Positions 1 through 10,530 of a DNA stretch of 62,500 nucleotides are shown here, in pieces (position 1 is the first letter of the stretch; every line of letters begins with the position of its first letter). Source of the stretch: Conus ventricosus. Taxonomy: Eukaryota; Mollusca; Gastropoda; Neogastropoda; Conidae. The position numbers and the translations under genes are program-made. Under the pieces are notes generated by a model. It made no database searches. It was not told the DNA's origin and saw nothing but the letters and a program-made list of their open reading frames with translations. The stretch is taken from contig CM031604.1 of the NCBI GenBank assembly GCA_018398815.1, positions 57,241,576 through 57,304,075 on the forward strand. The letters run 5' to 3'.

Positions 1-2
1 AA

Positions 3-118
3 AGCCTGCCTTACTACGCCAAGTGCAAGAGCGCCAAGGCCAACTCCCCGACGGGGAAGCTGCGGCAGCTGTCCGAGGGACGGATTTGCTACGCCACCTT
101 GTATCAAGAGATGGCCAG
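3..118 (+). CDS. KY/hillarin-like transglutaminase-fold protein, penultimate exon (partial)
   Basis: This exon enters from the left edge. It reads in frame from base 3 and ends at the donor AG|GTTAG after base 118, leaving two bases of an Arg codon completed by the next exon. Its 38 residues end in RICYATLYQEMA, followed across the splice by R-AAGLKCERIEG. This is the pattern of the transglutaminase-like core of kyphoscoliosis peptidase and hillarin: a cysteine-GY block, a helix, then a glycine-rich strand. From family knowledge these are cytoskeletal or Z-disc-associated proteins. In the family pattern I know (C-x-G-Y-x-x-L) the nucleophilic Cys lies three residues before the Tyr. Here that position is Arg (bases 81-83), and a Cys occurs at 87-89, where Gly is usual. 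The upstream part of the protein is outside the window, so a shifted alignment or another active Cys cannot be excluded. Confidence 0.8.
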
Positions 119-744
119 GTTAGTTTTCGTTTCGTGATGTTAGATAATGCCCGGCTGACCGCCAGGGTCTTCTTCTGTTGGGCAGTATAGGGAGGGGTGG
201 GGTGGGGGTGGGGTCCAGACTGACTGGACGTAGGTTGTTGGCAGTAATAAAGCGCGGTCAGTGTTTGAGAAGTTGATGTTTCTCCAACCTTACCTTCCTC
301 TCTTTCGGAAACGAACGAACGGAATGGATGGATGACTCACAAAGTCGGTATCTGCTCCAGTACCTTGTAATTACGGAGATGATCAGACAAGCTGCACACA
401 TTCACAGTTTGGTTTAGTGCAATAGCGTGTTTCGTATGAAACTTCCCTCCACTCCCTCTACCTCCCCCTCCCCCCCCCCCCCCCCTCACACAGGCACACC
501 CGCTAAAAAGATAGATTAGGAAGCGATCAACCAGCACGATTTAGTGTATAGTCGACTGTCTGACTCTCAGAAACGGGTACTTTTTTAATTTTACCTGGAA
601 ATAGTCCGTAATTAATTACATTCCACGACACATAAATCGATCCATTTGCTTGAATTGAATTGTCTCTTGGATAAACGCACAGTTTTCATGTCATTTTGAA
701 ATGTCCCGGTGTATTTTTGTTGCCTTGGTATGGTATCTGTTGTG

Positions 745-1105
745 TTACCTGTTTGTTAGTATGATAGGTGAAAATCGGGGTGACCTTTTAACGTGACTTT
801 TGCATATGTATTCTCCGTTGCCTTAATATGATGTGTGTATTCTTTGTTGCCTGTTTGTTAGATATGATAGGTGAAAATCGGGGTGACCTTTTTACGTGAC
901 TTTTGTATATGTATTCTCCGTTGCCTTAATATGATGTGTGTATTGTTGCCTGTTTGTTAGTATGATAGGTGAAAATCGGGGTGACCTTTTTACGTGACTT
1001 TGTATATGTATTCTTCGTTGCCTTAATATGATGTGTGTATTCTTTGTTGCTTGTTTGTTAGATATGACAGGTGAAAATCGGGGTGACATTTGTATGTGAC
1101 ATCTG
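745..1105. repeat. ~100 bp intronic minisatellite, four copies
   Basis: The intron of the KY-like gene (119-1147) carries about four head-to-tail copies of a ~100 bp unit. The GTTAG(A)TATGAYAGGTG segment recurs at about 755, 857, 956 and 1057. Each copy is followed by AAAATCGGGGTGAC and a TGTATATGTATTC-like stretch. Copies differ by short indels and the last is the most diverged. A poly-C run lies earlier in the intron near 470-485. Confidence 0.85.
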
Positions 1106-1147
1106 TTTGTGACGTTTGTATATGATCTTGTTGTGTGTCCCCCACAG

Positions 1148-1782
1148 GGCGGCAGGCTTGAAATGCGAACGGATCGAGGGTACGCCAAGGGACCGGGCTA
1201 CAGACCAGGCACTCCAATCGGCAACAGCAGCAACAGCCACTTCAGACATTCCTGGAACGCTGTGCTCTTGGGCGGGCACTACCACTTCCTGGACGCCGGT
1301 TTCGGGGCTCTTCCCAGCAAGTTCTTTGTGGAGCACTTCTTCATGACGCCTCCGGACGAGATGCGGCTGTCGCACTTCCCAGGGACAAGCGCTGGCTGCT
1401 GATGACCCAGTCCCTGTCCATGAGCGACTTTGAGGGCACGTTGAAGACCTGGCCCACCATGTTCGCCTTCAACATCCGCCCGCTGAACATGAAGTCGGTG
1501 CTGAGGTCGTACGACGGCAGACTGAGCATCACGGTGCTGCTCAGGAACGTGGCCGTTAGTCCCCAGCTGGAGTACATAGGCCCCGGGACTCCGCAGGACG
1601 CGGACGCCCTCGTCTTCAACATCGACCAGGAGATTCGCAACATGGACAATGCCGAGACCTTCCACCTCAACCTGCCCGAGGAAGGCACCTACTACTTCAC
1701 GCTCATGGTGCACGACCTGGAGGAGGACGAAGACATTCCCGCTTTTCAGTATCGCGTGGAGTATTCTGATGAGCTACTGTAG
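1148..1782 (+). CDS. KY/hillarin-like protein, terminal exon, two apparent 1-bp deletions
   Basis: The exon follows the acceptor CCCCCACAG|GGC and completes the Arg codon split by the intron. It encodes AAGLKCERIEG, then GYAKGPGYRPGT, FRHSWNAVLLGG with the expected catalytic His, HFLDAGFG with the expected Asp, and FNEHYF-like FVEHFFMTPPDEMR. After HFP-DKRWLL comes a C-terminal beta-rich region to the TAG at 1780-1782. The reading frame changes twice: near 1176-1181, between GLKCERIEG and YAKG, and near 1378-1382, between LSHFP and DKRWLL. One missing base at each place explains the shifts, and the protein pattern continues without loss. Otherwise the exon looks intact, with GC-rich third positions unlike the AT-rich surroundings. 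Base-calling deletions are more likely than a pseudogene, but genomic sequence alone cannot settle it. Confidence 0.85.
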
Positions 1783-3017
1783 GGCCGGGTGTTCGGGTGA
1801 GGGGGTGGATGGGATTCCTCGCAGAAACAGCGAAACTGGACGTTTGAGAGATTGAGTTCCTCTTCTCCAGGAAGATACTGTTACAACAAAGGAATATTCC
1901 GGGTTTTTGTGTGCTGGCTGGCTTCCAGTGGACGACATGCGGGTCTTGGCTTCAACTCCTGACGAACATGCGGAAGTCCTGGAAGATATCATGTCGATTG
2001 TCTGCCCCTGGAAATTGAGGCGGTCAGGTGACTTCATTACCTAACCGGAATACAGCAATGTCGAATAGATATAATTAAGCTCATCTTGCCTTGGTCATCG
2101 AGAGAGTAAAACATCAAACCACCCAGAATGTCTGTCGCTGTCCATTCACCATCCCTCACCCCTCCTCTCCCCAACCACTCACCCCTCCTCTCCCCAACCC
2201 CTTCGTCCGCTGTTAACATCAAAATTCATTCCTAGTCCGTACAAACAGTCCAAGTGTTTCTGTCAAAACTGATGAGTTATTCCAAAACGTTTGGCTCATG
2301 TGAAATGCCAGAAGGTGAATCCTATTGGCTTCGTTTAGCTTTCCAACGATCAGGGAGAGAAAAAAATTATTTAAAAAAAAGAAGCACGTCCCGTCTACGT
2401 ATACTCACAGAATCCAGTCGCATGTAATCAACACTCCAGGAGAATTCATTCAGCAGTAGCGAAAGGTCAGCCGCGACAACGCGCGGCATGCGGAAGCGTT
2501 CTCCTCATTTCATCAGCCTCATGACGCGAGGAGGTCGAGATGGACGTGCTGAGTTTGTGGACATTCTTGAAACCCAGTGTCATCGTAACCTGCTGAGAAA
2601 ACACCACCAAAGATAGAAGTGTGGAAGCATTCTCCACCGATCACTCCAGGTCACAAAGAGTTCTGCAGACAATCTTGCCGAGTCCATCCTCCGGGTCGTG
2701 AAGTTCATCATGACCACCACGTTTGTCCCACGACTGTTGTTGGAGCCGATGGTTGCCAGTCGCACTGTCATCACTGTCATGTCGTGACATGCCCTTTGGG
2801 GGCATGGAATTAATTGTGATGCGCTGTTGTGTCCCAAAAGGACTAAATCTTGTCACTTTGTGAGTCGTTACGGCCATAGGTGCACGTGTAATTTGCGTCG
2901 TCGATCGTTTCGTATTGTCACCGGAGCAGAATGTTTAGCTTCTTTGGATAATGTTCCGTGGACCACGTTGTTCATAATTAATAGATGATTAATGGATAGA
3001 AATAGACAATATATACA

Positions 3018-3023
3018 AATAAA
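3018..3023 (+). other. Candidate polyadenylation hexamer AATAAA
   Basis: This AATAAA lies about 1.2 kb after the KY-like stop codon. If used, the 3' UTR would run across 1783-3040. The stretch 1783-4230 has no ORF that I recognise. It contains a short pyrimidine-rich direct repeat near 2155-2205. The assignment rests only on the hexamer and its position. Confidence 0.25.
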
Positions 3024-4231
3024 CACTTATCACACCTAACCGAGACAGAGAAGTAAGCAGTCACTTCTGTAACTAGCACAAGTTTCTGAGGTAGACATCA
3101 TTCTAAGAGAACAAAGAAACTGCTATGAGCAGTGCAGCTGTCAAAAAGCCCAGCCCCTGAGTAAAAGCCGGAGAAAGAGAGGACCATCAGAAAGTGAACT
3201 GGGACAAATAGCAGACAACGTCTGCCTAGTTGACAAGACGATGGAGCGATACCAGGGACCTCCCAGCGCTAGTTTATTGTAACTTTCCCCCTCTTTTCTA
3301 CTTGTCTTTTCCAACTGTCCGTTCTTATTTCTATACCTTTTACTACTTCCCCTATTTTGTCTTACCTCTGTTCCAACTTATAAAACTTATAAAAGTCCTA
3401 TCTTTTCCAGTTTTGCCTGCTAAGTAGGTACACGGACATTTTACCGCCTGATAGTAGAAGCAATGTTGGTGAAATTGCGTAATGCACAAAATCGTAGGAC
3501 ATAACCCCAGGCGACCCTACTTTAACGGTCAGCTTACGCTGTGACTACACTAAATGAATCGTACAAATAAAAAAAAAGTCCATCACATGTATGCACGATC
3601 CCATCGCTTAGGTCTTCACAGTCTTCGCCTTAAGGCGTTGTGTTGTAGGGAAGCTGTGGAATAAGAACCACAGCACACGATCAGTGTTCTTCTGTGCTCT
3701 GTTCTTAGCCACGTTGTATCGAAACGCCCTTCCCTTCACATGTCATCGAAAGACAGATTAAGAAGAATTCATGCTGATTTATTGTCTGACCGTGGCCTGA
3801 CAGAACGACACACCAAAGCTGATCAAAATGCATTGGGAAAAAAAAGGAGAAAAAAAACGCTGATAACAATACATGACACAAAGCTTTGAAAACCAGATTC
3901 ACGACACAACCAGCTTGTACTTTAACATCTCTGGAAAAAGAAGCTGCATTTACTAAAAGAGAGCTATTATACTAAATCATTTGGCTGCTCTGCTTCGTTA
4001 CCTCTGACATTGTGCTGTTACGCTCGGTCTAATGGGAACTGTGTCATCAATGTTTGATGAAGAAACAAAATGGGGAAAGCGCTATTTTCATATACAGAAC
4101 GAATCTCTTTTTTTTCGTATCTTGTATTTGTGATTATTGGGATGCTGCTTCATGCAAAACTTGAAAAATGACACACCAGCATGAGGTCAGGGCTTGTGAT
4201 TAATGAGTAATGGGACAATTTTCCCCCCAGG

Positions 4232-4247
4232 TGTGTGTGTGTGTGTG

Positions 4248-4298
<51 letters not shown>

Positions 4299-4300
4299 GA
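4232..4300. repeat. (TG)n then (GA)n compound microsatellite
   Basis: A TG run with a single GG interruption is followed by an interrupted GA run. Such compound TG/GA or CT/CA arrays recur throughout the window. Confidence 0.95.
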
Positions 4301-4649
4301 AATTAATATTTCATTCACAAGGTTGGAATCTGAATGTTTTATAGAACGCAGAATATGTCATGTATTTTGTGATAACTTGCCTGTACACAAGTGTTTAAAA
4401 CAAACATTCCCATGGTTTGTGTATGAAAGTGATGTTTGTTTTTCAATTTGTATTTTGGGGTGTGGTTTTTAATCAAAAGTAATGGAACCATAGCTTTTTT
4501 TTTATGTAAGCTGTTTCAGTCAGTATGCATTCAGATACTGTGATAGATTGGAAGTGATGCAGACGAAGTGAAGCACAAACAGAACGAGCCACGACAAATA
4601 GACAAAACATGTATACACACACATATGTATGCACGCATGTGCACGCGCA

Positions 4650-4731
<82 letters not shown>

Positions 4732-4774
4732 ACACACACACACACACACACACAGACACACACACACACACACG

Positions 4775-4838
<64 letters not shown>
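4650..4838. repeat. (CT)n-(CA)n compound microsatellite with CG core
   Basis: About 80 bp of CT repeats run into about 110 bp of CA repeats, interrupted by a CGCGCGCGCG alternating tract near 4773-4782. Long ORFs that cross it are Leu-Ser, Thr-His or Arg-Glu shadow translations. The CG/CA tract has Z-DNA-forming potential. Confidence 0.97.
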
Positions 4839-4840
<2 letters not shown>

Positions 4841-5098
4841 TCCATGAACTCCTGCTTGAAATGGACCACTCTCGTTTTCATCTTTACTTTTACTGACGTT
4901 GGGTTCAACATTTTTAATGTCAAAAGGAAAAACGGAAAATCAGACAGGATGACATGTGAGTTAGTGAGTGCGCGCGCGCGCGACCCCAGCTCCCTCCCTT
5001 TTCCCCGTCCTTCTCCCACCCTCCCCGCCGTCCCCACCTCTCTTGTCCTCCTTTGCTTTAGACCCGCAAAGAACCCCATTGGGGGGGGGGGGGGGGAC

Positions 5099-5170
5099 TG
5101 TCTGAACCCGGGATTGAACAAATACTTTTAGATCTTCAGTCTAACGTTCTCCTGACTGAGCCATTCTGGC
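5099..5170 (-). tRNA. Decayed tRNA-Phe(GAA)-like sequence
   Basis: On the minus strand the sequence follows the animal tRNA-Phe layout. It has GGCTCAGTCAGGAGAAC for the D arm, a perfect anticodon stem TTAGA/TCTAA around CTGAAGA (anticodon GAA), and TTCAATCCCGGG for the T-loop region. The acceptor arms GCCAGAA and TTCAGAC pair at five of seven positions. The 5' side of the T stem is degraded (TTTG opposite CCGGG) and the D stem has a mismatch. It is therefore probably a tRNA pseudogene or the head of an old tRNA-derived SINE. A long G run lies directly beside it. Confidence 0.6.
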
Positions 5171-5434
5171 AGACAGTAAGCACGTGCTTTTAATCTATAT
5201 GAACTTCAGCGGCGAGTTTGCGTTTGATCGTTTCGATTTCCGAAAAACGCTTCGCTTCTTCGCTAACACGAAGAAATGCGACTGTCTAAGCAAAAAGTGA
5301 TTCCCTCTTAATCTGTCAATGGGCTAGAGAGTCACCATGCCAAATGTGGAGGGATGGATGAACACTATGGATGTGTTTAAGTAGTGAGAAAGAAAGACTC
5401 ATCAGAAGACAGACAGGCAGAATGCGCTAATAGT

Positions 5435-5443
5435 ATCTCTCTC

Positions 5444-5535
<92 letters not shown>
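5435..5535. repeat. (CT)n-(CA)n microsatellite
   Basis: About 65 bp of CT followed by about 35 bp of CA. Same architecture as the array at 4650. Confidence 0.96.
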
Positions 5536-5537
<2 letters not shown>

Positions 5538-5916
5538 TCCTTTGTGTTTATTGTCCAATATTTCGGTCGTTTGAACACTTCTGTTGGGGAAAGGAGAGCG
5601 TAATTTCACGTCAGCAAAATATTTCTATTTCAGATTAAACACCAGGACACAAACATTAGTACTACAAGTAAACTGTCAGGTAAAACAAAATTTAAAAAAA
5701 AACATTGAAAATTATTTTCAGTGGTAGTATGGTTTTACCAGTCGCGGAAGCTGACGGTGGTTCGAAACGAAGCAAGTACATCGTCGTTCTGTTAATACAG
5801 CGGTGCAGATCTTTAAGCTTTTAACTGACACGTTCTGATCAAAACTGTCGAAAATTAACGATTTGCCCGCTTCATGGAATGGACGCCACCACATTGTTAA
5901 CGGACTTAGCCAGGCA

Positions 5917-5920
<4 letters not shown>

Positions 5921-5968
<48 letters not shown>
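5921..5968. repeat. Poly-C tract, about 48 bp
   Basis: An uninterrupted C run. Together with the poly-A tract at 6153-6181 it flanks a ~185 bp non-repetitive stretch. Its exact length is unlikely to be reliable. Confidence 0.95.
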
Positions 5969-6152
5969 ACCTTCCCCACCCTCGGCTCTCCCAGGCGTAC
6001 GTCAGTACCACCTGAGACGCCCCTTCGGGTCCCTCGATACCTACCCAAACGTTCACCTCCAAAAGGAAAGCGACTCTCGGTTTTCAGGTTGAGCGCCCGA
6101 TCGGACTTATTATCAAGCATTGTTTTGTGGTAGATGGAAATCTCCCGTAGGG

Positions 6153-6153
6153 G

Positions 6154-6181
<28 letters not shown>
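6153..6181. repeat. Poly-A tract, about 29 bp
   Basis: An uninterrupted A run. It could be a retroposon tail, but I found no target-site duplication, so its origin is open. Confidence 0.9.
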
Positions 6182-6183
<2 letters not shown>

Positions 6184-6184
<1 letters not shown>

Positions 6185-6530
6185 TAGCAGGTGTGTATCA
6201 ATCGCACACGGCGATGACTAGGGTGGCAGCCGCAGGACTGGACGTCGAGAACCCGCGGGCTGGCAACCCAGGCGCGGTTGGAGCAGGTCCTAAAAGGCAG
6301 GAGCGTTTTCACACCGTGGTTCCAAGAGAGTGGAGAAGCTTTCACGTGAACGTGCCGCGGTCCGCTGTCAGTCTTGTACGTGGTGCACTTCGCGAAGAGG
6401 CGTGGATGGGGGTGGGTAGGGGGAGGGGGTGGGGTGGAGAAGCGGCGTGCTTCTTCGCGCGCTAAAAGAACGAGGTCGCACCCAGCCGTGGCTTTCGCTC
6501 CTGGAGCACACTGAACGCAAAGTGGAGTAA
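6184..6530. other. GC- and CpG-rich non-repetitive patch
   Basis: This stretch is clearly richer in GC and CpG than its flanks. It carries open frames on both strands, but none has a domain I recognise. It could be a promoter or first exon, or an old GC-rich repeat. No TATA box or start context decides between these. Confidence 0.3.
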
Positions 6531-6839
6531 TGAGCCTGAAGACGACTTTGAAAGGTTGATGGATTGTTTGGGGGGGGGGGGGGGGTGACAGGAGATCAGA
6601 TGGTATGTGTCGTGTTGGCTCCCTTTGGTTGTGTGAGGTGTGGGGGATGGGAAGAAGGAGGAGCAGTTTGGAGTGGGGGGTGGGGGGCGGGCATAGGGGA
6701 GCGACTGTTGAAAGGTGGATTGTTTTCAAATCGGTTAGCTTGGCCACGCCACTTTTTTTAAATTTTTTTTTTATAGTTCAGCTGAGATCGTTTCATTCAG
6801 TACCGGGGTAAACTTAAAACTTAAATTTTTCTTCTTCGT

Positions 6840-6840
6840 C

Positions 6841-6891
<51 letters not shown>

Positions 6892-6923
6892 TCTCTCTCT
6901 CTCTCTCTCTCACTCTCCACACA

Positions 6924-6962
<39 letters not shown>
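6840..6962. repeat. (CT)n-(CA)n microsatellite
   Basis: CT repeats with one G interruption run into CA repeats. The following 6963-7733 is AT-rich, non-coding, and shows no feature I recognise. Confidence 0.95.
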
Positions 6963-6963
<1 letters not shown>

Positions 6964-8550
6964 CACAGAGGCAAATACGCGCGCGCGCCCGCTCGCACCT
7001 TTGTAAAAAACATTAAGAATGCACCCCAGCGACTACAATATTTGTTGATTTGAAGTTATCCGTGAAGTCGTGGAATTTTGCATGATGTCCAGTCTTCTGT
7101 CCCACCAAAAGACACCAATATTGTACAGTAACGATTCATTGAACCATGTACTACGATGTTGTACATACCAGGATGTGTGGTGTTCATAGCCTGTACAAAT
7201 TATGCCATAATTATACTTTGCACTGTACAAAAAAAAATCAAATCAAAAGGAAACACTTGTGTTCTGTCGCACTGCTTCTATGTTACAGTGGTTACAACGT
7301 TTGCATGCTCCAGTACAATATAATCATAATCATTTATGAATGTTTGGAGATATGTGTACCTCTATTTTTTCATGAATAATCGTGTGTGCATCCAATAGTA
7401 GTTGGTCTCAGTACCTTATTTGGCCAATAGCATGATCCATACCTGTGATATATATCGGTGTGTGTGTGCTTGAGAAAAAGGATTGAATACATGTAGTGGT
7501 GTATGATAAGTATTTCTTTTTGTTCTCTATTCTGGACACTGTACGTGCTTTTTTTTTTCTTTTATTTTTTTTTAACACTAGTGCTATGAGCGTTTAATCG
7601 ATTTATCTTTTTCTTTTCTTTGGCTGAATGTTTTTGGCGATATCTTTTTTTCACAAGTTTATATTCACATGATAGGCATTTTTGATATGCTTGATTCTTT
7701 CGTTTTGTGTTTAGTCTGAATGTAAATTAGCATTTTAAAATCCGCCCAGTATATGCTGTGATTTCGTTATGTTGTCTTTTGCAGTTGCTTTTTTTTAAAT
7801 TTTTATTATTTATAGAAAATCGGTTCTGCAAGAATCCATCAATAAAACACATCCGTCCATTTATGATGAAGGCACATAATGCATGGTATTTGTCATTATG
7901 GCAAAAGCTATACATATTCTACCCCAAACTATTTTTTGCCTAGTTCATTGGTTAATTGCTTTGCAGAATCCACGTTTTTCTTTGTGATTAAAAAAAATGA
8001 ATTATGATCATATCCGTCCATAAACACAATAGGATCCGAACGCCTTTTCAGGTGATACTGTTCATCCGTCCACTGTTTCTGCAGCCATAGTGTTACTTTA
8101 CATCAGAGCATGAATTATTCCTTATTCCGCCGCTAAGTTGGTGGGATAGACAGTTTCCGTGGGTTGACCGTGTTGTGTTACACTGCATTCTCCATTCTAT
8201 TGCGCGATAGTTTGTTGGCTTCTTCCTTTCTTATGATGTTGGTTCAGATTGTTGATATCCATCCACTCCTCATGGTCATGTAAGACATACAGCTTTGTTT
8301 GATAATGGTCAGTACAGACAGCATGGGTAAAAAGGGAAAGAAGAGGAAAGGAAAGTACAGGAGACCATTTGTCAGTTGTTACAAAGTCTAACAGCAGTCT
8401 GTTGCTTCTTTCTTCTCCAAACATTATTAGAAAAATGATCATGCTGCTCCATCCATGCCAATAGTGCACACATATTGTTTACAAATATTCATTTATTTTG
8501 TGCTGTCCTGCGAAGATACCCCTACTCCCACCGCGTCCCTCCTCCTACCC

Positions 8551-8552
<2 letters not shown>

Positions 8553-8613
<61 letters not shown>

Positions 8614-8626
8614 GCCTGCCTGTCTG

Positions 8627-8663
<37 letters not shown>
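8553..8663. repeat. Interrupted (CT)n microsatellite
   Basis: Two CT blocks are separated by TTTGCCTGCCTGTCTGTCTC-like sequence. The counterpart in unit 2 is 30979-31083, with different repeat counts. Confidence 0.95.
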
Positions 8664-8665
<2 letters not shown>

Positions 8666-8885
8666 TTATTCTTATTGTTTTTACTGTTGATGTCATCATC
8701 ATTTATTGCTTATAGTTTTTCCCCCAGTTATTCTTTGAACATCGTACTGCGAGTAACCTCTACATCTTTCACTCTATCTTCAGATGATCATTATCATGTA
8801 GTCATTCAGTTATTTATTTGTGTATTTATTCATTTCTCTGTCTATTTATTTATTTTCATTTATTTATTCAGTTCATTTATCAATT

Positions 8886-8955
8886 AACGTGGTGACAGCC
8901 CTGATGTGGCCCTTTGCGGTCGGCTGGGCTATAAGCAACATTATCTTATCTTATC
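8886..8955 (+). mobile_element. Ultrashort (70 bp) retroposed element, copy 1
   Basis: The 70 bp body contains GATGTGGCCCTTTGCGG and GGCTGGGCTATAAGCAACA and ends in an (ATCTT)n-like tail. It is bounded by exact 13 bp direct repeats TCATTTATCAATT at 8873-8885 and 8956-8968. Unit 2 carries a single TCATTTATCAATT at 31291-31303, the empty site. The structure is that of a target-primed retroposition product. It is probably the extreme 3' end of a longer SINE or LINE, but the same minimal core recurs elsewhere in the window. Confidence 0.85.
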
Positions 8956-9117
8956 TCATTTATCAATTCATTTGTTCATTCATTTATGTCTTTATTCATT
9001 TATTTATTTATTCATTCATTTATCGATATATTCGCACGTGGTTCCCATCCTCGATGAACAGGTCCACGTCAGCCAGCATCACCTCCCAGTGCTGAGAGTG
9101 ACGTGCACGCCCAGAGC

Positions 9118-9143
9118 CACACACACACACACACACACACACA
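9118..9143. repeat. (CA)n microsatellite
   Basis: A short CA run. The unit-2 counterpart near 31480-31514 has an extra C run in front of it. Confidence 0.9.
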
Positions 9144-9869
9144 CTCCCTGCACAGCTTTCTGTTGCCCGTTCTTGTGTTCGACAGTGTGCATACTTGCTT
9201 TTCCATTTTGCCACACGCGTTTAATTCCACAGTTGCTTCTAATGTGGGGGAGCTTGGCTTCGTTGAACACGCCCTGTGCGCTACTGATTTTCTGTGTGAT
9301 CCCCTGTTGGTTGGTGTGGGGTTCTTATTCGGGGTATACGTGCGTGCATCAGCAACATCTTGTCAGCAGGTTTCCTTCAAGACCTTGTCTCATGTCTGTC
9401 GGGATGAGTTTAGTCTTGGCAGGGATGATTCGGTAAGATTTCCGAACGTCACATGCATGTTTCTATGAACGCTGCTGCTGTCGCCTTCGTTATTTGCCAT
9501 CAGTATGAAGTCGACAACAAACTTTGGCTATTCCTTTGTCCGTATGAACTCTGCTGCAGCCCTGTCTGTCTGATATCTGTTGTAGCCCTTCTGTCTTTCT
9601 GAGCGTATTATGATCTCGACTGCAGCCTTTCTTCTTATTTTTTTTTCGATTTAAGTTCTGCTATACAGCTTTTGTTATTTCACTGTCTGTACTTTTAGCG
9701 CTTGCTCCTTTCTGTCTGTATGAACGATTCTAGCTACGGTCTGTGTTTGAACCAGTGCTGCAGTCTGTTTCTGAACCAACAATTCTATAATGCTTCCTAC
9801 AACATGAATTATGACGTTTCATAACACTGCAACTATAATGAGTGCTGTATGAATACGATCAACAGCTTC

Positions 9870-10115
9870 GGGGTGATTATTATTATCATCATCATTACTG
9901 TTATCATTATTATTATTATTATTATTATCAATATTATCATCGTCGTCGCCCTCACCATCATCATCATTGTTATTCATATTATTGTTGTTGTGCACTGTGA
10001 CACATCAGCGAGTGTTCGCAACATCACGTTCAACGACAAAATGAGGTTATCATTGATTGCATTATTAGCATTGTTATTACCGTCGTTGTTATTACCGTTA
10101 TTGTTGTTTTGGTAG
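9870..10115. repeat. ATT/ATC trinucleotide-rich tract
   Basis: Interspersed TTA, TCA and GTT triplets make a low-complexity tract that translates as poly-Ile/Leu/Val in one frame. It is duplicated at 32225-32465 with small indels. Confidence 0.85.
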
Positions 10116-10120
10116 TGACA

Positions 10121-10122
<2 letters not shown>

Positions 10123-10187
<65 letters not shown>
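10123..10187. repeat. (AT)n microsatellite, about 65 bp
   Basis: A pure AT run at the point where the units diverge. Unit 1 continues into the dispersed repeat at 10190, whereas unit 2 continues into a nested palindrome at 32550-32910. Confidence 0.95.
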
Positions 10188-10189
<2 letters not shown>

Positions 10190-10192
<3 letters not shown>

Positions 10193-10530
10193 CTGAACAA
10201 TTAAGTAGTGGGGGAAAACAAGTGCAGGTTAACAATTCATCAGTCATTATAGTAATGACTTAGCAAAGATTTGAACTTTAAAAAAAAAGAAAAGAAGAAG
10301 AAGATAATAGGGGGAATATATCATAAATATAAGAAGCCCTTCACTAGCTGCCTGAGGGAACCATCGTAGTCCCTCTCGAAGGCACATTTATTTGTATCGC
10401 CTGCTCCTAGGCCTTTCGTCCGCTGGATCGGACTCATCAGGGAGACACGGCTGATTGTGTCTGTGCTCTGGGTGTCAAATAGAGACACACCACAGTCCAT
10501 AATTCTGTGGTGTTCTCACCACCAAGAGTA
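10190..10530 (-). repeat. Dispersed ~340 bp repeat family, copy with hammerhead-like core
   Basis: It begins with GAATGCTGAACAATTAAGTA and ends near CACCACAGTCCATAATTCTG|TGGTG, itself a short hairpin. Related copies lie at about 28700-29040 and 51480-51840. A short leader-only piece follows at 29345-29380, with a counterpart near 52140. The copies share the G-rich leader, a GAGGGA..TCCCTC segment, a GTCCGCTGGATCGGA block and the terminal hairpin. The family is not one I can name. Confidence 0.7.
10414..10440 (-). ncRNA. Candidate hammerhead ribozyme core (remnant)
   Basis: Read on the minus strand the sequence is CTGATGA, then a 5 bp stem GTCCG/CGGAC with loop ATCCAG, then GAAA. These are the conserved hammerhead core strings around stem II. 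I could not build a convincing stem III with a UH cleavage site, nor a matching stem I, so a working ribozyme is not shown. Related copies at 28.9 kb and 51.7 kb keep the loop and stem II but read ATGGTGA for the first core and AAAA for the second. Those changes would be expected to abolish catalysis. Confidence 0.35.

Noticed and set aside
4473..5131. Long overlapping ORFs of 90-196 codons on both strands
   Set aside because: They are translations of CT/CA/CG microsatellites (Leu-Ser, Thr-His, Cys-Val, Arg-Glu repeats) with no domain and no splice signals.
8197..8469. 90-codon minus-strand ORF conserved almost perfectly at 30621-30893
   Set aside because: Conservation is explained by the recent tandem duplication; non-coding neighbours are equally conserved and no domain is recognisable.
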